Positions 59,509 through 64,000 of a stretch of 64,000 nt of DNA are shown here, piece after piece (positions within the stretch are counted from its first letter, which is position 1; each line of letters opens with the position of its first letter). A model generated the notes under the pieces. The model did no database searches, was not told the DNA's origin, and saw nothing but the letters and a program-made list of their open reading frames with translations. The position numbers and the translations under genes were made by a program. Origin of the DNA: Clostridium tertium (GTDB lineage Bacteria > Bacillota > Clostridia > Clostridiales > Clostridiaceae); NCBI RefSeq assembly GCF_017873245.1, contig NZ_JAGGJY010000002.1, positions 124,001 through 188,000 of the forward strand, in the 5' to 3' direction.

Positions 59509-59832
59509 ATGAAAAACAAAAATTTATTCTATAATGTAAATGAAATTATCGTCAGACCTGGACTTGAATCTTCTTATATAGATTTTAGCAAAGAACTAAA
59601 TAGTTATCTTCTAAAAGAATATTCAAGATATTATGCTGGCTTACAACTTTATCAAGATAATTCTATCAGTAATATATTTCATGTTATCGCATCTTACTAC
59701 GATGTGCCTGGAGTCTATAAAGTTGCACCTTTAATTGGTGATAATATAAGCTGTATCTATGATAAAGTATGGGGTTCTTCTGTTGAACGTAATTCTCTAT
59801 TTTCATTCCTCAACTCAAAGAGAATCTTTTAA
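59509..59832 (+). CDS. Hypothetical protein (107 aa)
   Basis: A soluble 107-residue protein with a beta-strand/helix pattern and several aromatic residues (YYAGLQLYQ, YDVPGVYKVAPLIG). ATG at 59509 has AAGAGGTG six bases upstream. No family recognised; possibly an ABM-like dimeric alpha/beta barrel. Followed by a terminator at 59845. Confidence 0.6.
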   Translation: MKNKNLFYNVNEIIVRPGLESSYIDFSKELNSYLLKEYSRYYAGLQLYQDNSISNIFHVIASYYDVPGVYKVAPLIGDNISCIYDKVWGSSVERNSLFSFLNSKRIF

Positions 59833-59844
59833 ATTATAAAAAAT

Positions 59845-59870
59845 AAAGGGCGATTATTTCGCCCTTGTTA
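59845..59870. terminator. Terminator between convergent genes
   Basis: AAGGGCGA (59846-59853) / TCGCCCTT (59859-59866), five-base loop; ends the hypothetical gene and may also end the convergent SDR gene. Confidence 0.75.
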
Positions 59871-59902
59871 TAAATTGCTCTTTAAAATTATTTCTATCTA
59901 CT

Positions 59903-60670
59903 TTAAACTATTGATAATCCGCCATCTACTACAATATGCTGTCCTGTTACATAACTTGATGCATCAGATGAGAAGTATAAAATAGTCCCATTTAACTCAC
60001 CTTTTTTAGCAGGTCTAGAAGCTGGACAAAGCGTATTATAGCTCTTTAAAAATTCTTGAGATTTAAATAATGTATCTTCAGTCATTTCAGATTCAAATAA
60101 CCCTGGACAAACAGAATTTACGGTGATACCAAATTGAGCATAGGATGCCGCCATACCTCTTGACAATCCTAAAACTGCTGCTTTAGATGCATTATAAGAG
60201 TGTCTAATAAATATATCAGCTTTATCTGCTAATAATGCATTAATAGAACTAACATTAACTACTTTCCCATAATTTTGCTTCTTCATAACTGGAATCACAT
60301 ATTTACTAACTAAATAAATGCCCTTCACATTAGTATCCATACTCTTATCCCATTCTTCTTCACTAAGTGTCTCCACTCCACCACGCACTGCTATTCCTGC
60401 ATTATTTAATAAAATATCCACTCTTCCAAATTTATTAACAATAGTTTCTACTGCTACTTTAACTGCCTCTTCATTAGTAACATCACATTTAATAGCAATG
60501 GACTCTACTCCTAAAGCTTCTATTTCCTTTGCTAAGCTTTCTATTTTCTCAATTCTTCTTGCTAATACACAAACATTTGCACCTTCTTTTGCATATGCTA
60601 ATGCTGCATCTCTTCCAAGTCCACTTGATGCACCTGTAACAACTGCTATTTTCCCCTTTAAGTCAAACAT
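59903..60670 (-). CDS. SDR family NAD(P)-dependent oxidoreductase (gluconate dehydrogenase-like)
   Basis: A 255-residue short-chain dehydrogenase: TGASSGLG (~14-21), NNAG (~91), catalytic Ser in NVSSINA, YNASKAA for Tyr-x-x-x-Lys (~165) and GGLSIV C-terminus. It resembles gluconate 5-dehydrogenase and glucose dehydrogenase-type members; it is a paralogue of the 20931 gene. Start at 60670 follows GGAGG. Substrate unknown. Confidence 0.87.
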   Translation of the reverse strand: MFDLKGKIAVVTGASSGLGRDAALAYAKEGANVCVLARRIEKIESLAKEIEALGVESIAIKCDVTNEEAVKVAVETIVNKFGRVDILLNNAGIAVRGGVETLSEEEWDKSMDTNVKGIYLVSKYVIPVMKKQNYGKVVNVSSINALLADKADIFIRHSYNASKAAVLGLSRGMAASYAQFGITVNSVCPGLFESEMTEDTLFKSQEFLKSYNTLCPASRPAKKGELNGTILYFSSDASSYVTGQHIVVDGGLSIV

Positions 60671-60826
60671 ATTTATACCTCCCATAATTTTAATGTACGA
60701 ATTTATTTATACATTATATTATATACTTCTTTTTTAAAAAGTCTTAGTTATAGTTTATGTAAATTTTATTTTTTTATTTGGCATTCATTATTAGTATTAT
60801 AGAAATTAACTTTAAAATACTATATC

Positions 60827-61537
60827 TTAATTTTTATTAATTAACTTTGAATCATTAATAACATATTTTAAATCTATAATAGCATTTATTTTAAGTCCAG
60901 CTTCTTCTAATAAAACTGATTGTAAATTAACTCCCTTAAAATTATCCTTATATACTATTACATCTCCTTTATTGAATTTTACATTTATTTTTCCGTCTTC
61001 AGGAAACCAATCTTTTACGAAACTCTTTAAAGCTAAATTAACTATCCAATCTGCTATTTTTAAATCTAAAAACCTTACTTCATCTATTGTTATTACTAAA
61101 TCCTCGTCATCATTAATGCTTGGCTTAACTTTTACTTCAACAGGTGTTTTTATGTTATTTAATACTTCATAATTTACATAAATACTTATATCTCCTTCTT
61201 CTATATTTATTTTTACATCTTTCATTTTTTCATTATTAGTTTTTTCTAAAAAATAATCTACTCCATTTAATATAGTTTCTTCTGGGGCAAATAACTCACC
61301 CTTAATTCCTATTGGATCATTTATTACTTCTATATTACTTGCTTGAAGACCAGCTATTGAACTTATAAAGTTAATTATTTCACTTTGATTTTCTGTCGTT
61401 TCTATATTATTTGCTTCATATTTATTCTCATTTACATTTTCATCTTTACTTCTATTAATCATATTGAATAGTATAACTCCAAATATAATTAATACAGAAA
61501 CTATGGAAACTATTATTATTGCTAATTTCTTATTCAT
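60827..61537 (-). CDS. Single-pass membrane protein, DUF2140-like
   Basis: A 236-residue protein with one N-terminal helix (~5-27), an Asn/Glu-rich linker (~30-55) and an extracytoplasmic beta-rich domain that may be DUF2140-like (YpmS type; strands such as DGKINVKFNKGDVIVYKD). Function unknown. Start follows AAGGAGG. It is divergent from greA. Confidence 0.65.
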   Translation of the reverse strand: MNKKLAIIIVSIVSVLIIFGVILFNMINRSKDENVNENKYEANNIETTENQSEIINFISSIAGLQASNIEVINDPIGIKGELFAPEETILNGVDYFLEKTNNEKMKDVKINIEEGDISIYVNYEVLNNIKTPVEVKVKPSINDDEDLVITIDEVRFLDLKIADWIVNLALKSFVKDWFPEDGKINVKFNKGDVIVYKDNFKGVNLQSVLLEEAGLKINAIIDLKYVINDSKLINKN

Positions 61538-61659
61538 TTTTTCTCCTCCTTAAAATTATTTACATAATATATTATATTGCTTTTATCTAAATAATCTTTT
61601 ATTTTTTTCTATATATTATATAATATTAGCATGATATCTTTTGAGAGGGGTTTAGTTTT

Positions 61660-62124
61660 ATGAATAATACGCTAACTGAAGAAAATATAAAAAAATTAAG
61701 AGAAGAATTAGAATATAGAATGACAGTAAAAAGAGCTGAAATTGCAAAAGAAAAAGCAATAGCAGCTGCACATGGTGATAGATCTGAAAATGCAGAATAC
61801 AAGGAAGCTTGTGCAAACTATAGAGAAAATGATAATAGAATTCAATACTTATTAAATATGATTTCAACAGCAACTATTATAGATGACGAAGAAATCGATA
61901 AATCTACTTTAGGAATAAATAGTAAGGCCAAAATCAAATTCATTGAAGATGATTTTGAAGACGTTGTTACTTTAGTTACTGTTATGGATTCAGACCCTGA
62001 AAATATGTGTATAAGCATAGAATCAGACCTTGGATTGGCTTTAAAAGGTAAAAAAGTTGGAGATATTGTTGAAGTTGATGCTCCTGAAGATAAATACTCT
62101 GTTGAGATATTAGAAATCTTATAA
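61660..62124 (+). CDS. greA: Transcription elongation factor GreA
   Basis: A 154-residue factor that rescues backtracked RNA polymerase by stimulating RNA cleavage. The N-terminal coiled coil (~1-75) contains the acidic tip region GDRSENAEYKEA that delivers Asp/Glu into the secondary channel; the C-terminal FKBP-like domain (~80-154) has KAKIKFIEDD and GLALKGKKVGDIVEVDAPE. Start follows GAGAGGGG. A GreB assignment is less likely given the motif. Confidence 0.93.
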   Translation: MNNTLTEENIKKLREELEYRMTVKRAEIAKEKAIAAAHGDRSENAEYKEACANYRENDNRIQYLLNMISTATIIDDEEIDKSTLGINSKAKIKFIEDDFEDVVTLVTVMDSDPENMCISIESDLGLALKGKKVGDIVEVDAPEDKYSVEILEIL

Positions 62125-62151
62125 TAGCAAAAATGCCTGTAGCACAAATAT

Positions 62152-62241
62152 AAAGGCTACGATAACTAGATATGTTCTATAAGCTAAATAGCTACGCAAA
62201 GAAGTACTAGGCTTATTTCACATATTCTATTTATCTTAGCC
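62152..62241. repeat. Large imperfect hairpin 1 downstream of greA
   Basis: Arm 62155-62184 (GGCTACGATAACTAG...) pairs with 62210-62241 (...ATTTATCTTAGCC) over about 30 positions, with a 25-base loop containing GCTACGCAAAG. Not coding in any frame I can see. Confidence 0.5.
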
Positions 62242-62332
62242 AACTTATATTTCGCCACTTTAAATTATCAAATGAAGAATTAACCTCATTAATGATATGT
62301 ATTAAATTGGAGATTTTATTATAATGAGAAAC

Positions 62333-62440
62333 TACAATTCTTATTTAAGATAGCTAGGATTGTGTTAAAAGTTTTTATTGTTTGAGCATAGCGAGTTATA
62401 AAAATTTAGCCATCTTAGCTATCTTAAATTTAGAATTGTA
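62333..62440. repeat. Large imperfect hairpin 2 upstream of the last SDR gene
   Basis: TACAATTCTTATTTAAGATAGCTA (positions 62333-62356; arm only partly quoted here) pairs with 62416-62440, with one indel; inside, AAAGTTTTTAT pairs with ATAAAAATTT around a loop holding GAGCATAGCGAG. Together with hairpin 1 it fills 290 bp without a gene. Confidence 0.5.
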
Positions 62441-62506
62441 TTCGATATTATATGAAAATCGGAAAATTAATACATATTATTATGATTAATTTACATTTTA
62501 TAAAAA

Positions 62507-63217
62507 TTATTCTTCATAAATCATCTTTTTTGTCATTCCACCATCTATAATGATATTTGCTCCATTTATAAAATCATTATCTTCTTCACATAAAAACAAG
62601 CATGTTTTTAATATATCACTCGGCTTTCCTACTCTTCCAGATGGATGTTGCTTATGGTCTATTTCTCTAAGTTCTTCATATTTATCTACTTGTATCCATC
62701 CAGGACTTATAGCATTTACAGTTATCGGTGTCTTTGATAAAGATATAACTAAACTGTTAGTTAAGGAAACTATTCCACCTTTCGAAGCTCCGTAGGCCTC
62801 CCAATCTGCTTCATTTTGATTATATCTAGTTGAAGATATATTTATAATCCTTCCAAAACTTTCTCCTTTATTTGCTTTTACAAACTCTTTGCAACAAATA
62901 AAGCTACCTCTCAAATTTGTATTTAGAACATTATCAAATTCTTCTACATTTATATCAAATATAGATTTACTATATGAACTTATTGCTCCATTATTTATCA
63001 ATATATGAATAGCTCCATACCTTTCAATAACCTCAGAAAAAACTTCTTTTATTTCACTTTCACTTTTCAAATCAGCCTTATAAAAATCAATATTTTCATT
63101 ATTGTATTTAGCATCTAAAATATCAATTGCAATCACTTTATAGCCTTTATCAACAAAGCCTTTTGCCAAGTGGTATCCTATTCCTTTTGCTGCTCCTGTA
63201 ATTAATGCAACTTTCAT
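62507..63217 (-). CDS. SDR family oxidoreductase
   Basis: A 236-residue short-chain dehydrogenase: TGAAKGIGY (~8-16), NNGA (~77), SSTRYNQ with catalytic Ser, YGASKGG (Tyr-Lys pair ~148-152), PGWIQVDKYEE. IDILDAK after strand 2 suggests NAD(H). Start follows GGGAAGGGGATG. It is the third SDR in the window and is less similar to the other two. Substrate unknown. Confidence 0.85.
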   Translation of the reverse strand: MKVALITGAAKGIGYHLAKGFVDKGYKVIAIDILDAKYNNENIDFYKADLKSESEIKEVFSEVIERYGAIHILINNGAISSYSKSIFDINVEEFDNVLNTNLRGSFICCKEFVKANKGESFGRIINISSTRYNQNEADWEAYGASKGGIVSLTNSLVISLSKTPITVNAISPGWIQVDKYEELREIDHKQHPSGRVGKPSDILKTCLFLCEEDNDFINGANIIIDGGMTKKMIYEE

Positions 63218-63320
63218 ATAACCATCCCCTTCCCTACTAACTTATAAATTCACAACTTCAGAGCCATATATTCACATACTATCTGAATGTATCCTATAAT
63301 ACTATAAAATTTAAAGTAAA

Positions 63321-63353
63321 AGATATCTTTAATCTACTACGTTTAAAGATATC
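63321..63353 (-). terminator. Terminator of the Gfo/Idh/MocA gene
   Basis: AAGATATCTTTAA (about 63321-63333) / TTTAAAGATATCT (about 63340-63353), leftward into T-rich DNA, 13 bp past the stop. It contains the GATATC palindrome twice. Confidence 0.65.
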
Positions 63354-63365
63354 TACAATATTATC

Positions 63366-64000
63366 TTACTTTAAATTCTTAATTCCCTCTTCTAATATTT
63401 TTAGTTGCAGTAAAGTTTGCTCATCTGTTATAGTTTTATCTTTATTATTTACTATTGCTTCATATAAATCATCATACACTCTTCCATAATCACCATTAAC
63501 AGATTTAACTTTTTCCTCATGAATTGTTCCTTCATCATCCATGTATGTTAATGTTCCATAATGATTAAAGGTATCAACTCCAAAGTCCTTATTTGTTGGC
63601 ATATAAAACATCTTTAAATGCTCTTCTTGTCTATCTTTAGTTTCTTTTACAAAGCATCCTTTTTTGCCATATAAAACAAAGCTAGGTCTTTCTTTTATTC
63701 TAAAGTAACTAGATTTAACAGATACTTTTAATACTCCATAATATAAATCCAAATCAAAATAGTCATTCATTCTGCCTGTTCCTAGTAATTGTCTAACATC
63801 ATAATTAATTTTATCTGGTTCTCCAAAATAACTTATAACTTGATCTAATGTATGACAAGCATGACCATATAAATATGAATCATAAGGTGAAAAACTGTGA
63901 GTTGATTCTGGTACCTCTGGACGATAATAATCAAAATGCATCTCAAGCTCTAGCAAATCTCCAAGCTTACCTTCTTCTATTACCTTTTGAACTGTTAAAA
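63366..64000 (-). CDS. Gfo/Idh/MocA family oxidoreductase, C-terminal part (partial)
   Basis: The open frame continues past the right edge, beginning here with LTVQKVIEEGKLGDLLELEM (residue order from the cut). The visible ~211 residues are the C-terminal alpha/beta substrate domain: HACHTLDQVISYFGEPDKI is a family motif region (His-containing helix), followed by beta strands with VKVSVKSSYFRIKERPSFVLYG and GTLTYMDDEGTIHEE. These enzymes oxidise or reduce sugars, inositols or related compounds with NAD(P). The Rossmann part lies outside the window, so cofactor and substrate are not visible. Confidence 0.85.
   Translation of the reverse strand, partial: LTVQKVIEEGKLGDLLELEMHFDYYRPEVPESTHSFSPYDSYLYGHACHTLDQVISYFGEPDKINYDVRQLLGTGRMNDYFDLDLYYGVLKVSVKSSYFRIKERPSFVLYGKKGCFVKETKDRQEEHLKMFYMPTNKDFGVDTFNHYGTLTYMDDEGTIHEEKVKSVNGDYGRVYDDLYEAIVNNKDKTITDEQTLLQLKILEEGIKNLK

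Noticed and set aside
61658-62147. Minus-strand frames overlapping greA
   Set aside because: Low-complexity or antisense to a well-conserved GreA coding sequence, no ribosome-binding site.

Overview
The window is about 28% G+C, with strong GGAGG ribosome-binding sites, many TTG and ATG starts and densely packed intrinsic terminators. It carries a Tlp spore protein, VanR/VanS-like regulators, a guanine-class riboswitch and a T-box leader. This points to an anaerobic, spore-forming Clostridium (sensu stricto), probably host-associated or saprophytic with beta-glucoside catabolism. I see no rRNA, tRNA, CRISPR array, complete insertion sequence or prophage. Most genes lie on the minus strand.

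Layout. 1-1180: operon of three small membrane proteins (one cut by the window edge) behind a promoter with two TetR-like dyads. 1594-5528: surface beta-helix lipoprotein and three unrecognised small proteins. 5746-7341: NCS2 purine permease under a guanine-class riboswitch. 7373-11555: DUF1275 protein, MATE exporter, chemoreceptor. 11863-16415: six-gene operon with a DPM1-like glycosyltransferase, a 44-residue protein that appears in no simple ORF list, an SMR/ArnE-like carrier, a GT39-like membrane glycosyltransferase and an OmpR-type two-component system; an exact 11-bp tandem repeat lies upstream. 16740-18761: lone molybdopterin oxidoreductase. 19059-20700: decayed beta-glucoside locus (GH1 gene with an in-frame TGA plus the last ~50 codons of a PTS EIIA domain). 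20931-28653: SDR, GNAT, MBL hydrolase, DusA, flavin reductase, DeoB and a GntR regulator, with an interspersed repeat at 24236-24425.

28903-35218: Fur-box flavodoxin, then an intact PTS EIIBCA - GH1 - GH1 operon with a cre-like site and a separate RpiR regulator. 35308-39576: PPC-domain protein, GNAT gene broken by TGA, Tlp, BrnQ under a T-box leader, and a PhnA-like protein. 40031-48617: exported protein, a 1548-residue surface protein combining phosphodiester glycosidase and metallophosphatase domains, and a membrane c-di-GMP enzyme with an ABC-type binding domain outside. 48876-53072: short cis-prenyltransferase, tiny kinase-like protein, KtrB/TrkA-type K+ uptake pair. 53420-57733: Tim44-like protein with poly-Gly, vanY-vanR-vanS-like operon with a VanR-box-like sequence, YidC paralogue. 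57787-64000: small proteins, nicotinamidase-like hydrolase, two SDRs, GreA, two very large hairpins, and the end of a Gfo/Idh/MocA oxidoreductase.

Themes: envelope modification (glycosyl transfer, D,D-carboxypeptidase, prenyl synthase, surface phosphodiesterase), beta-glucoside uptake under CcpA/RpiR control, and RNA-based nutrient sensing. Start codons were moved from the longest reading frame wherever a Shine-Dalgarno sequence clearly marked a downstream start. Searches and structure predictions were not run; family names rest on recognised motifs.
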